DNA from: Niabella yanshanensis
Lineage (GTDB): Bacteria; Bacteroidota; Bacteroidia; Chitinophagales; Chitinophagaceae
Assembly: GCF_034424215.1 (NCBI RefSeq)
Contig: NZ_CP139960.1
Span: forward strand, 4,526,001 to 4,590,000
Length of the DNA: 64,000 nt
Direction: 5' to 3'
In this document: piece by piece, positions 1-12,012 of the stretch
Numbering within the stretch: the first letter of the stretch is position 1
Layout of the letters: each line of letters starts with the position of its first letter
Position numbers and translations under genes: made by a program
The notes under the pieces: generated by a model
The model's database searches: none
What the model saw: the letters and a program-made list of their open reading frames with translations, nothing else
Told to the model about the DNA's origin: nothing

Positions 1-131
1 CTACCTCGGTAATCGATTACCTGGCTTATAGGCCGGCTACTGCCTTTAGCGTTATTACACATAGTGTGGTGGCAGAGCATTATGCTTCTGATCATCTTCC
101 TGTAATAGCTGAATTGAAATTTCACCGATAA
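1..131 (+). CDS. C-terminal end of an endonuclease/exonuclease/phosphatase family protein (5' truncated by window)
   Basis: An open frame enters the window (codons from base 3) and stops at TAA 129-131, giving 42 residues. The end of the peptide contains S-D-H-L-P-V preceded by a hydrophobic strand. SDHxPV is the C-terminal catalytic motif of the EEP fold (DNase I, exonuclease III, sphingomyelinase-type phosphodiesterases), where the Asp and His belong to the metal/phosphate active site. The protein ends about 12 residues after the motif, as is usual for this fold. The substrate cannot be read from the fragment. It lies 12 bp upstream of the next gene in the same direction, so the two may be cotranscribed. 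Confidence 0.7.
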   Translation, partial: TSVIDYLAYRPATAFSVITHSVVAEHYASDHLPVIAELKFHR

Positions 132-143
132 AAAAATATTGAC

Positions 144-1784
144 ATGAACTATTTACACCTGATCAGATATGCTCTTTTCTTTTGCACAATATTGGGCTTT
201 GCAACAGGCTGCGGTAAGAAAGAGTGGGTAGAAAAAACGGGCAATGGTCCCGATATAAAAATTGATGCACAATACGCGAATATAGCCCGTGTCAATGTGG
301 GCGATGTGGTTACGATACCAATTACCGTATCTTCTACAGTGGGCGTTAAACGTTTGTCTTATTACTTTATTAATCAAACCGCTAATGGAACTACTTCTGA
401 GGCACCGGTTCATGCCGATAATACGGATTATCCGTCTACCTTAACAAAAGAGATACAGTTCACCATACGACCAGCAATGGTTGAACTGGTGGTGGTTTCT
501 TTTGATAAAAACAATAATAGCTCAGAAGTGCATATTAGAATGTCTGAAATACGCGCGTTACCGGTAATGACATTCAAGGACGGTATTAAATTCCAGGAGA
601 CGGTTTTTGAGAAAAAGAGGCTGAACGTACAGGGACAAATAACATCCACACATGATCTTTCAAAGATTTCTTACCGGACCATCATTAACGGAGTGCTTTC
701 TGCCGAGACCGCTATACCATTTACGGATAAGAAATCAACGGCATTTGTCGCAGCACTCGTAGTGCCTAAAGGACTTACTGATGTAATTATTACTGCTGCC
801 AATATCTATGACGGAAATGTGGTGGATACTTTTAAAGTAGGCCGTGTTGCCGATGACGCGGTAAGCATTGCTCTGGCGGGTATTTCAGGAACTATTCCTT
901 ATCTCTATGCAGATAGTTTGAATGTATTTAGTGGGCAGGTAAGCTCCGGATCTGATTTAAGCAGTCTTAGTTATGCAATTAAGACCGGTGGGGTATATGG
1001 TGCTGAACAGTCTATCAACTTGGGAACACCTCCGGATGAGTTCAGTTTCACTGTTCCTGTTCAGGGGGCTGTGGGGATGGAAGCCATTCGTATTAGCGGG
1101 CGTAACGCAGGGGGCAAAGAGCAGGTATTGGAATACCCAATAGGGAAGGTCAACCGACGTTTATTGCGGTTTACCAATATCGTGTTGACGACGGAAATAG
1201 GTCCGGGAAAGAATAACTGGTTCTCAGCTTATAAAGCGCCACATGTATTTGATGTGACCAATGCAGCGGCGGCCCAGGAGATGATTGATTTCGGTACCAT
1301 TATATATAACAATGCGTTTAGGTTTGTGCCACCTTTTATATACACTGCCGGTGCAGCTTATCAAACAGCGGCTGCTCCTTATATGGAAGGTTTTACGAAA
1401 GCTACTTATACATTGGTTACTGCCAATCGAAGGAGTGTAACGCCTGCGGCTATGGACAGCCTGCTTTGGGATTCTAACCTGGACAACTTTATTAATGTAA
1501 ATATTAAAGGTCCAGGCCCGGTAGGAGAAAACTATAATGTAAGTACTACCAACAGGCGTGTGAGTGCAGATCCGGTAACCAATACGGGTGTGATCATTGG
1601 TTGGGGCTCCTGGAACCTGGCCACCGGTGCCGTAAATAACCAGGCATTTGGTGTGGTGCTGGTAAAAAGCTATACTACAACCGGGTCGGGCAGGGGTGCG
1701 GTTACTATCGATGTTGTAGTGCCGGCAGAAAACCAGCGGGCAAGGTTTAACCTGGTTTCTATGCTCGGGTATCCAAGTCCGTAA
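144..1784 (+). CDS. Large surface/periplasmic lipoprotein with Ig-like repeats, function unknown
   Basis: The 546-residue product starts with a type II signal peptide: a hydrophobic stretch, then A-T-G-C at about residue 23 followed by G-K-K. The rest is rich in beta-strand residues and has at least three approximately 90-residue segments with similar spacing (for example around residues 40-130, 140-230 and 240-330), resembling stacked Ig-like or cadherin-like domains. The last 200 residues differ and may be a binding or catalytic head, but no catalytic motif is recognisable. The layout resembles SusE/SusF-type or other cell-surface lipoproteins of Bacteroidota, though no SusC/D is adjacent. 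A strong terminator follows at 1810. The protein is very likely real and exported; its role is unknown. Confidence 0.75.
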   Translation: MNYLHLIRYALFFCTILGFATGCGKKEWVEKTGNGPDIKIDAQYANIARVNVGDVVTIPITVSSTVGVKRLSYYFINQTANGTTSEAPVHADNTDYPSTLTKEIQFTIRPAMVELVVVSFDKNNNSSEVHIRMSEIRALPVMTFKDGIKFQETVFEKKRLNVQGQITSTHDLSKISYRTIINGVLSAETAIPFTDKKSTAFVAALVVPKGLTDVIITAANIYDGNVVDTFKVGRVADDAVSIALAGISGTIPYLYADSLNVFSGQVSSGSDLSSLSYAIKTGGVYGAEQSINLGTPPDEFSFTVPVQGAVGMEAIRISGRNAGGKEQVLEYPIGKVNRRLLRFTNIVLTTEIGPGKNNWFSAYKAPHVFDVTNAAAAQEMIDFGTIIYNNAFRFVPPFIYTAGAAYQTAAAPYMEGFTKATYTLVTANRRSVTPAAMDSLLWDSNLDNFINVNIKGPGPVGENYNVSTTNRRVSADPVTNTGVIIGWGSWNLATGAVNNQAFGVVLVKSYTTTGSGRGAVTIDVVVPAENQRARFNLVSMLGYPSP

Positions 1785-1809
1785 GGGCTACTTATATATA
1801 GTATACTCA

Positions 1810-1836
1810 GGGCTGCACTATAGTGCAGCCCTTTTT
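1810..1836 (+). terminator. Rho-independent terminator after the Ig-like lipoprotein gene
   Basis: A perfect 11-bp stem (arms 1810-1820 and 1821-1831, almost no loop as written) is followed by five T residues. It ends the upstream transcription unit and insulates the rRNA operon. Confidence 0.85.
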
Positions 1837-2006
1837 GTATGTAGCTGGTTGGTATTTGACAGCCAGTGTCTAATATCCAGCATCCAATATACAGGCATCC
1901 AGTATCTGGTATTCGAATTTTAATATTCTAATTAGTTGATAATTAGATAGTAACGGTATATTATCGTATTTTTCGAATATTTTTTTAAATAAATTTGGTA
2001 AAAAGT

Positions 2007-2036
2007 TTTGTGTTGTGATAAAGAGTTCTATATTTG
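2007..2036 (+). promoter_or_regulatory. rRNA promoter P1
   Basis: TTTG at 2007-2010, an 18-bp spacer and TATATTTG at 2029-2036 match the Bacteroidota housekeeping promoter pattern. The C-rich discriminator CACCCC follows, then a CGTTA/TAACG mini-hairpin (2042-2056) and the boxA-like element at 2058. Confidence 0.8.
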
Positions 2037-2120
2037 CACCCCGTTAGTGAGTAACGCAGTTCTTAAAGTGTTTGTAGGAGTTTGGTAATGAGTAGGTTGG
2101 GAAGATTTATTAAAAATAAA

Positions 2121-2152
2121 TTTGGTGAATTAAAATAAAGCTTTTACATTTG
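2121..2152 (+). promoter_or_regulatory. rRNA promoter P2
   Basis: TTTG 2121-2124, a 20-bp spacer and TACATTTG 2145-2152, followed by CATCCCG. A CCCGTT/AACGGG stem and a boxA-like AGTTCTTAGA (2184) come directly after the presumed start site. Confidence 0.8.
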
Positions 2153-2309
2153 CATCCCGTTTTTGAGTAGAGTAACGGGAAATAGTTCTTAGAAAAGCCC
2201 TTAGGGTATTGAATAACAAATTAATAATGAATGTCTTAAGTTTTAAGCATTCCGCTTATTTCCCACCTTGCAGTTGAGTCTGCGTCTTGAAAAAAAAGAT
2301 TGAAAAAAG

Positions 2310-2343
2310 TTGGTTAAGTTTCGAAAAGATTTCCTTATCTTTG
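2310..2343 (+). promoter_or_regulatory. rRNA promoter P3
   Basis: TTG at 2310-2312, a 23-bp spacer and TATCTTTG 2336-2343, then CCGTCCG. A short CCGA/TCGG stem and boxA-like AGTTCTTAGA (2368) follow, as for P1 and P2. The spacer is the longest of the four. Confidence 0.7.
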
Positions 2344-2443
2344 CCGTCCGAAAATACTGAATCGGTTAGTTCTTAGAGAGGTTTTGAGTGATGTTTTTTG
2401 AGTGTAGTTCTTCAAAAATAAATTCAAAAAAGTTTCGAAAAAA

Positions 2444-2475
2444 TTTGGCAGATTGAAATAAAGATACTAGCTTTG
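2444..2475 (+). promoter_or_regulatory. rRNA promoter P4
   Basis: TTTG 2444-2447, a 20-bp spacer and TAGCTTTG 2468-2475, then CAATCCC. An AACAAC/GTTGTT stem and the boxA-like AGCTCTTCAGA (2513) follow. It is the promoter nearest to 16S. Confidence 0.8.
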
Positions 2476-2719
2476 CAATCCCAATTAAAAACAACGGTTA
2501 CGGAAGTTGTTTAGCTCTTCAGAAAGTTTATAGTAATTTGAGTGATTGGCCCGCGGATGATGAGAGATCGGGATGGTATTTTACGCTCATTAAGTTTAGA
2601 AATTAGTTCTTTAGATATTTGATAATGACATTAGGTCTGGTGGTTCATAACCATAATTATCGCTTCAATCATTGGCATATTGGCATATTAGCTGGTTAGC
2701 AAATTGATTAAAGTTCTTT

Positions 2720-2741
2720 GAAAGTTTGGAAACAATAGCAC
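2720..2741 (+). other. 16S precursor processing stalk, 5' arm
   Basis: This segment is complementary (about 17 of 22 positions, with G-U pairs) to 4409-4431 downstream of 16S. The outer TTTC/GAAA and the inner GTGCT(A/G)TTGTTTCC block pair well. In established rRNA biogenesis such flanking duplexes are cut by RNase III. Confidence 0.7.
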
Positions 2742-2863
2742 AATCAATTTACTCTATTAAATAGAGTGACACGAAAGGTAAGTCAAAAAGCAAATAACAT
2801 TCGATTTTTGACACGTTAATTTTTCTTCTTGAGAATTTTTAATAGTCAGCAATCAAACTCATT

Positions 2864-4391
<1,528 letters not shown>

Positions 4392-4408
4392 TAGAGCAAG
4401 CACTTACC

Positions 4409-4431
4409 GTGCTGTTGTTTCCTCTTCTTTC
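4409..4431 (+). other. 16S precursor processing stalk, 3' arm
   Basis: Pairs with 2720-2741 to bring the two ends of pre-16S together (see that entry). Confidence 0.7.
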
Positions 4432-4615
4432 AAATATATCCCCCACCCCTAAAGGGGAGTATATTAAAGTAATTAAAAGTCCCTTTAGGGATTTAGGGTA
4501 AGTTCTTTACATAAGACCTGATGGCCAAATTTGAGTACGGCAATCTAAAGCCAGCTGATAATTATCATTTATCATTAGCATATTAGCTAATTATCAAATT
4601 GGCACATTAGTAAAC

Positions 4616-4693
4616 AGATCCGTAGCTCAGCCTGGTTAGAGCACTACACTGATAATGTAGGGGTCACCAGTTCAAATCTGGTCGGGTCTACCA
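4616..4693 (+). tRNA. tRNA-Ile (GAT)
   Basis: A full cloverleaf is visible: acceptor AGATCCG/CGGGTCT, D-arm GCTCAGCCTGGTTAGAGC, anticodon stem CTACA/TGTAG around loop CTGATAA (anticodon GAT), and T-arm CCAGTTCAAATCTGG. The terminal CCA (4691-4693) is encoded. Position between 16S and 23S is the usual place for tRNA-Ile. Confidence 0.97.
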
Positions 4694-4702
4694 AAAAACT
4701 CT

Positions 4703-4776
4703 GGGGGGTTAGCTCAGTTGGCTAGAGCATCTGCCTTGCACGCAGAGGGTCATCGGTTCGACTCCGATATCCTCCA
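4703..4776 (+). tRNA. tRNA-Ala (TGC)
   Basis: Acceptor GGGGGGT/ATCCTCC pairs with two G-U pairs; the anticodon stem TCTGC/GCAGA surrounds CTTGCAC (anticodon TGC); T-arm ATCGGTTCGACTCCGAT. The gene lies 9 bp after tRNA-Ile. CCA is not fully encoded (the discriminator A is followed by CAA), unlike its neighbour, so CCA must be added after transcription. Confidence 0.96.
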
Positions 4777-4917
4777 CAAAGTAGAAGGTAAGGCGTTAAG
4801 CCTCACAGAATAGTTCTTTACATAAGATGATAATGACTTAAAGATATTTTAAGGTCTGATGGTTCGTAACCATATTATCAACTATGCTTTGATACCCCTT
4901 TAGGGGTTAGGGGCAAA

Positions 4918-4930
4918 AGTTCTTTGACAT
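4918..4930 (+). promoter_or_regulatory. boxA-like element before 23S
   Basis: AGTTCTTTGACAT sits immediately before the 23S processing stalk, exactly as the copy at 2712 sits before the 16S stalk. Two additional copies (AGTTCTTTACATA) are at 4501 and 4812, after 16S and after tRNA-Ala. A boxA before each large rRNA is the known arrangement for antitermination. Confidence 0.65.
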
Positions 4931-4963
4931 ATTGGAAAAAATATTGTTAGGAGAGTACCTAAC
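4928..4963 (+). other. 23S precursor processing stalk, 5' arm
   Basis: The reverse complement of this segment nearly equals 7910-7948: TGTTAGGTACTC and CCAATAT blocks are identical, with a few mismatches and bulges between. This long duplex flanks 23S and is the expected RNase III substrate. Confidence 0.85.
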
Positions 4964-5105
4964 ATAGTTTATCGATCATAATTGTAAAAATATCACCAAA
5001 TATTTTGGTTGGTCTGAAGCAATGTGGTCGGGTAACAACTACAACAAACTAAATAAAAAGTCCAGATGAGAATCTGGCCTCATATTAATTAAGTTTTATA
5101 AACTT

Positions 5106-7905
<2,800 letters not shown>

Positions 7906-7909
7906 TATT

Positions 7910-7948
7910 TGTTAGGTACTCTTCTAATTTTTTTGATTTTCCAATATG
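7910..7948 (+). other. 23S precursor processing stalk, 3' arm
   Basis: Complementary to 4928-4963 (see that entry). The 23S-5S spacer that follows (7949-8041) holds no tRNA and is built of GTTGA(C/A) words and their complements. Confidence 0.85.
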
Positions 7949-8041
7949 TTATTTTATTGTTGGTTGACAAGTTTAAATGTTGACATGTTGAAAAGGATCG
8001 TTCCTTGTAAACATATCAACTAGTTCAACTAATTACCTTTT

Positions 8042-8152
8042 TATGGTGGTTATACCAAGGGTGTTCACCTCTTCCCATACCGAACAGAGAAGTTAAGCCC
8101 CTTAAGGCCGATGGTACTGCACCACAATGCGGGAGAGTAGGTAGCTGCCATT
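8042..8152 (+). rRNA. rrf: 5S ribosomal RNA
   Basis: The conserved block CATACCGAACAGAGAAGTTAAGCCCC is at about 8076-8101, and GGGAGAGTAGGTAGCTGCCA lies near the 3' end. The terminal stem pairs ATGGTGGTT (8043) with AGCTGCCAT (8143-8151). Length is about 110 nt. Confidence 0.94.
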
Positions 8153-8163
8153 CTTTTTGAAAG

Positions 8164-8192
8164 AGCCTCACATTTTTTGTGAGGCTTTTTTT
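8164..8192 (+). terminator. rRNA operon terminator
   Basis: Stem AGCCTCACA/TGTGAGGCT with a short T-rich loop, followed by seven T residues, 12 bp after 5S. Confidence 0.92.
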
Positions 8193-8603
8193 ATGCACCT
8201 GCCCTAACGCAACAAGAGTGCCCAGGCAGCGCTCTGCTCACCTGAAGGATCTTTGCCCTGTAAACCGAGCAACCAGGCAACTAATTAGTCAACTGATCCT
8301 TTATCGCTGCCCCGTCTGTGCAGCCGGCAGGCGTTTATACACAACATACGGCATGACACTGCCGATATCCCTACCTGCTGCGACACCACATTCAATATAG
8401 AACGGACAAGAGGTGCTCTGGCCGTTTTGAAACGGGATCACCTGAATTAATGATACCAGCAATTTTGGATTACATCTATCTTTATGATCTATTGTAGAAT
8501 AAGGAATATGCAGTAGCTTATGAGGCCACGGACTTGGGCCCCAAGACAGTAATGATTGAGTAAGCTATTTTCTGTTTGGCCTGTCAAGATCCAATTAACA
8601 ACT
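8193..8603. other. Stretch without a recognisable gene
   Basis: Short open frames exist in several phases, but none has a credible start, codon pattern or recognisable protein family. No RNA gene or repeat stood out. It separates the rRNA terminator from the decayed gene at 8604 and may be decayed sequence itself. Confidence 0.5.
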
Positions 8604-9016
8604 ATGGTAATTTTATATACCATTATGCTTCTACTGGGGCCGCTGCCACTTCGGAGAACGCTCCGCTTAGTGCTCCTCGAAGAAAAAATAAGGAAATCGG
8701 GATTGCCGCTTCCGGTCTTGTGATAAATATTCACCCTGTCGGGCACTATAAAGGTCCCACAACAGACAGGGTGCATGTGAGATACAACAGCATCATACCG
8801 GGCCGGTGTCATGAAACGAACTTTTTAACCACCTACGGCAGGTACCGGATCGGACAAACCGTTCCTGTGAAATATATTCCGGAGCAGCCGGATAAAATTG
8901 TGGTAGCTTTAACAAGAGGTTGCTGGCTGCTGCTCAATTTCACCACCCTGCTGTTTTTATTTGTTTTGTTTGCTATATATAAAATTGATGAAATGGTAAA
9001 GGGTAATAGTTATTAG
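8604..9016 (+). pseudogene. DUF3592-like membrane protein gene with a one-base frameshift
   Basis: The frame from ATG 8604 encodes an N-terminal membrane helix (V-I-L-Y-T-I-M-L-L-L-G-P) and continues to R-K-S-G-L-P-L-P-V-L before TGA at 8721. The frame one base back then continues G-L-V-I-N-I-H-P-V-G-H-Y, V-R-Y-N-S and Y-R-I-G-Q-T-V-P-V-K-Y-I-P-E-Q-P, and ends in a second membrane helix at residues equivalent to 9 kb. G-x-x-V-x-V-x-Y-x-P-x-x-P after a strand-rich core, between two helices, is the DUF3592 layout. Joining the frames near 8700-8722 gives a full-length protein of about 137 residues. Either a single-base deletion has inactivated the gene or there is a sequence error. The family's function is unknown. 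Confidence 0.6.
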
Positions 9017-9103
9017 AGTGGTGTTGTTTACATAAAAGGAACCGGTAGATGGAAGTGAAGCAGAATACCGGATCAAAACTAAACCGTTTTTTCCCAAAAA
9101 ATT

Positions 9104-9970
9104 ATGATTATGCGGTATCTATTTTTTCTTTTCTTTATTTTGACACTAACCGTTATTGGTTGCGGAGAAAACAATTACAGGCAGCGGGTTTTTGATGTAC
9201 ACCTGCATGGCAGCCCGGCGCCCGGAAAACAGCTTGCAGATCTTTTCGGGAGTGGTGTGCGCACAGTTGCTGTCAGTACATCCTGGAGGGAGCAGCAGAC
9301 TTACCAAAGCAGTTCGCAATTAAAAGTATTGCATGGCTTGATGGTACCCTGCCCGAACGGCAAAGTGCCCTACAGCGGACAGAACTGCTTTGAAGATGGA
9401 AAGGAATGGCCGGAGCCCGGCTGGGTGGAGGAGCAGGTAAAAGAAGGAAAGATCGATTTTATAGGAGAAGTGCTGACTCAATACCAGGGGATTTCACTAT
9501 CCGACACATTGATGTATCCTTATTACGCCATAGCGGAAAAATATAGCCTGCCGGTAGGTGTTCATACGGGTAGCGCAGGGCCAGATCATGGCTGCCCGGG
9601 TTTCAAAGAAGAAATGGGGAATCCTGTTTTACTGGTAAAAGTCTTGCAGCGGTTTCCGAAGCTCCATGTATGGCTGATGCATGGAGGCGGCCCATTCGTA
9701 GCAGAATGTATCAACATGATGAAAGCTTACCCCCGGCTTTATGCAGATATTTCTGTATTAAACAATCCGGATATTACCCCGGCTACAGATTTTGGAAATA
9801 TTATGAAATCTTTTATAGCCGCGGGACTGGAAGACCGTTTATTGTTTGGTTCAGATAATGCAGCTATCCCCACGGTGATAGCATCGGTACACAAACTGGC
9901 GTTTCTTTCAGAAAATCAAAAGAGAAAAATTTTTTTTGAAAATGCCTCCGTTCTCTTTAGAAATAAATAA
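9104..9970 (+). CDS. Amidohydrolase-family (PF04909-type) lipoprotein
   Basis: The 288-residue product begins with a lipoprotein signal peptide (lipobox V-I-G-C, Cys20). The mature part is a TIM-barrel amidohydrolase of the amidohydrolase-2/metal-dependent hydrolase type. Candidate metal ligands are the H-L-H pair at 33/35, E121 (G-E-V), H153 (G-V-H-T-G), H193 (L-M-H-G-G) and D251 (F-G-S-D-N), in the right order for the superfamily. At 288 residues it is compact but complete. The lipid anchor places it in the periplasm or at the outer membrane, so a low-molecular-weight imported or surface substrate is plausible; the substrate cannot be named. ATG 9110 is an alternative start with no effect on the lipobox. 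Confidence 0.8.
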   Translation: MIMRYLFFLFFILTLTVIGCGENNYRQRVFDVHLHGSPAPGKQLADLFGSGVRTVAVSTSWREQQTYQSSSQLKVLHGLMVPCPNGKVPYSGQNCFEDGKEWPEPGWVEEQVKEGKIDFIGEVLTQYQGISLSDTLMYPYYAIAEKYSLPVGVHTGSAGPDHGCPGFKEEMGNPVLLVKVLQRFPKLHVWLMHGGGPFVAECINMMKAYPRLYADISVLNNPDITPATDFGNIMKSFIAAGLEDRLLFGSDNAAIPTVIASVHKLAFLSENQKRKIFFENASVLFRNK

Positions 9971-10104
9971 TGCGATCTAATTGGTTGATGGCATTAAAAA
10001 ATATATACCTGTGAAAATAGCAGGTTGCCGATCTATATAATCCATGATTATGACCGGCCGTAATAGAAATACCTTGAGACTATGTAAACAACGGCTAAAG
10101 CCGG

Positions 10105-10112
10105 TATCTTTG
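10105..10112 (+). promoter_or_regulatory. Promoter -7 element of the helicase gene
   Basis: TATCTTTG followed by C matches the Bacteroidota -7 box. No good TTTG lies at the usual distance upstream. Its position argues that translation starts at GTG 10137 and not at the upstream in-frame ATG 10044. Confidence 0.55.
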
Positions 10113-10136
10113 CAGCTCAAGTTTAATCCGCTGCAA

Positions 10137-11354
10137 GTGAAATTTACAGAATTTGGTTTTGACGACCGTTTAATGGAAGGCATTGAGGCCTCCAATTATC
10201 AACAAGCTACTCCCATACAGGAACAGGCCATTCCCCATATACTTAATGGTAAAAACATACTGGCTTTTGCGCAAACCGGCACCGGTAAAACCGCTGCCTT
10301 TTTATTGCCGCTCATCAACAGGTTACTTACAGAAGAAACCAGCAGTAACGGCATCAGTGCAATGATCATTGTACCCACCCGTGAACTGGCCATTCAAATA
10401 TCCCAACACCTGGAGGGATTATCCTATTTTACCAACCTGAGCTCTATTGCAGTATACGGTGGTGGTAATGGCAATGATTTTATACAGGAAAAGAAGGCAA
10501 TGACCATGGGCGCTGATATAGTGGTATGTACGCCCGGAAAAATGATGGCTCATATCAAAATGGGCTATGTTAAGTTACAGTCTTTGCGCTACCTGGTGTT
10601 AGATGAAGCAGACCGTATGCTGGATATGGGTTTTTATGAAGACATCATGTTCATTATCGGCAAACTACCCCAGGAACGGCAAACCATGCTGTTTTCAGCA
10701 ACCATGCCTCCCAAAATAAAAACATTAGCAAGGAATATATTGAAAGATCCTGTAGAGATCAGCATTGCCATGAGCAAGCCGCCCGAAAAAATATTGCAGC
10801 AGGCTTATATGGTATATGATGAGCAAAAAATTCCTTTGATACAGTACCTGCTTAAAGAAAAGCAGTATAAAGGCGTACTTATTTTTTGCGGTAGTAAAGT
10901 AAAAGTAAAAGAGCTGGCAAGAGACCTGCGAAGAGTAGGTATTAAGGCGGGTGAGATACATAGCGACCTGGAACAGGATAGCAGGGAGGATGTGCTGATG
11001 CAATATCGAAGCGGAAGACTACCTGTGCTGGTGGCAACTGATATCCTCGGGCGTGGAATTGACATAGATCATATTGATCTTATCATCAACTTTGATGTTC
11101 CCGGCGATGGCGAAGATTATGTACATCGCATTGGACGTACCGCGAGGGCTGAAGCAACAGGTAGCGCTTTTACCTTCGTGAATCCAAAAGAGCAACGTAA
11201 GTTTCAGGCAATTGAAAAATTGATCGCAAAGGAAGTGGATAAAATGACGATACCTGAGCACCTGGGGCAACAGCCCGCTTATAACCCCACGCCTCAAAAT
11301 CCTCCCAGGAGAAAAAAGGGATATTACCGGCATTCCGGTAACAGGCATAAATAA
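10137..11354 (+). CDS. rhlE: DEAD-box RNA helicase, RhlE type
   Basis: ATP-dependent RNA helicase of the RhlE group, acting on structured RNA in ribosome assembly or RNA turnover. From the GTG start it is 405 residues. In order it shows: K-F-T-E-F-G-F with the Q motif A-T-P-I-Q, Walker A A-Q-T-G-T-G-K-T, P-T-R-E-L, T-P-G-K, D-E-A-D, S-A-T, the linker to domain 2, A-T-D-I-L-G-R-G-I-D-I and H-R-I-G-R-T-A-R. A basic tail (R-R-K-K-G-Y-Y-R-H) follows, typical of RhlE. All catalytic motifs are intact. The longer ATG 10044 reading would add 31 residues unlike the family and would start upstream of the -7 box, so GTG is preferred; the start remains inference. Confidence 0.9.
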   Translation: MKFTEFGFDDRLMEGIEASNYQQATPIQEQAIPHILNGKNILAFAQTGTGKTAAFLLPLINRLLTEETSSNGISAMIIVPTRELAIQISQHLEGLSYFTNLSSIAVYGGGNGNDFIQEKKAMTMGADIVVCTPGKMMAHIKMGYVKLQSLRYLVLDEADRMLDMGFYEDIMFIIGKLPQERQTMLFSATMPPKIKTLARNILKDPVEISIAMSKPPEKILQQAYMVYDEQKIPLIQYLLKEKQYKGVLIFCGSKVKVKELARDLRRVGIKAGEIHSDLEQDSREDVLMQYRSGRLPVLVATDILGRGIDIDHIDLIINFDVPGDGEDYVHRIGRTARAEATGSAFTFVNPKEQRKFQAIEKLIAKEVDKMTIPEHLGQQPAYNPTPQNPPRRKKGYYRHSGNRHK

Positions 11355-11368
11355 AGCAAGACTCCCGA

Positions 11369-11983
11369 TTATATAAAGTTGAGCTGGGATGCTTTTCGCA
11401 CCAGCGAAGCTACATTCCGGCTGTCAAATTTACTGAGCAGATTTTTGCGGTGCGTATCAACGGTAGTTATACTTATATAAAGCTGCTCCGCAATTTCATT
11501 ATTGGTAAGTCCATTGGCAATGAGCTCCAGAACTTCTTTTTCACGGCGGGTGAGAATAATATTGATATCGGGACTTTGCTGCAAAGCAAGCGCTGCTTCA
11601 TTGCTGAAAAATAATTTCCCTTTTATAACGGTGTGAATGGCTTCCACAAGTTCCGGCCGGGTGGCATTCTTTAATATGTAACCCGATGCGCCGTTATCCA
11701 TCATCTTACTGATAAAACTATGCTGGTTAAAAGTGCTGAGCCCAATGATGAAAATGGAGTGATAAAGTGATTTTACTTCTTTACACAGATCGATCCCTGT
11801 TTTATCGGGCAGGTTAATGTCCATTAGAATAACATCGGGTTGGTTATTTTTGAGGAAAGCCAGGCAGGATGCAGCACTGGTGGCATGTCCCATCCAGCTG
11901 ATGTCTTTTTCCTGCACCAGTAAAGATTGGATGCCTTCTATGATCATATAGTGATCATCAACTATAAAGAGATTGATTTGCAT
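11369..11983 (-). CDS. NarL/FixJ-type response regulator
   Basis: A 204-residue DNA-binding response regulator. The receiver domain (1-120) has acidic D9/D10, the phospho-acceptor D55 in I-L-M-D-I-N-L-P and the conserved Lys in G-Y-I-L-K. The output domain (about 140-200) is a LuxR-type helix-turn-helix with L-T-x-R-E-K-E-V-L and I-x-x-T-V-D-T-H-R-K-N-L-L-S-K. It is the second gene of a two-gene unit, 29 bp after the histidine kinase, and surely its partner. The target genes are not evident. It converges with the helicase gene with only 14 bp between stop codons. Confidence 0.93.
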   Translation of the reverse strand: MQINLFIVDDHYMIIEGIQSLLVQEKDISWMGHATSAASCLAFLKNNQPDVILMDINLPDKTGIDLCKEVKSLYHSIFIIGLSTFNQHSFISKMMDNGASGYILKNATRPELVEAIHTVIKGKLFFSNEAALALQQSPDINIILTRREKEVLELIANGLTNNEIAEQLYISITTVDTHRKNLLSKFDSRNVASLVRKASQLNFI

Positions 11984-12012
11984 TTTTTCTATTTGCGGGT
12001 GCTACACTATTG

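Larger units (their letters stand above)
2058..2724 (+). promoter_or_regulatory. Series of six boxA-like antitermination elements in the 16S leader
   Basis: The core AGYTCTT(T/A) recurs at 2058, 2184, 2368, 2513, 2604 and 2712. It resembles the NusB/S10-binding boxA (TGCTCTTTAACA in E. coli). The first four each follow one promoter; the last (AGTTCTTTGAAAG, 2712-2724) directly precedes the 16S processing stalk. Three more copies lie in the 16S-23S spacer (4501, 4812, 4918). The boxA function is inferred from family knowledge; the repetition is seen directly. Apart from these elements and the promoters, 1837-2863 contains no gene. Confidence 0.65.
4446..4906. repeat. Three CCCTTTAGGG-type palindromes in the 16S-23S spacer
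   Basis: CCCCTAAAGGGG at 4446-4457, TCCCTTTAGGGA at 4480-4491 and CCCCTTTAGGGG at 4895-4906 are 12-bp palindromes of one type. They flank the two tRNAs and can each form a short hairpin. Two are followed by TTTAGGG or TTAGGGG half-copies. Function unknown. Confidence 0.6.

Noticed and set aside
8489-8812. Minus-strand frame of 107 codons
   Set aside because: It is antisense to the DUF3592-like gene, whose two halves are recognisable on the plus strand.
10044-10136. N-terminal extension of the helicase from ATG 10044
   Set aside because: The extra 31 residues are unlike RhlE and the -7 box TATCTTTG lies inside the extension.
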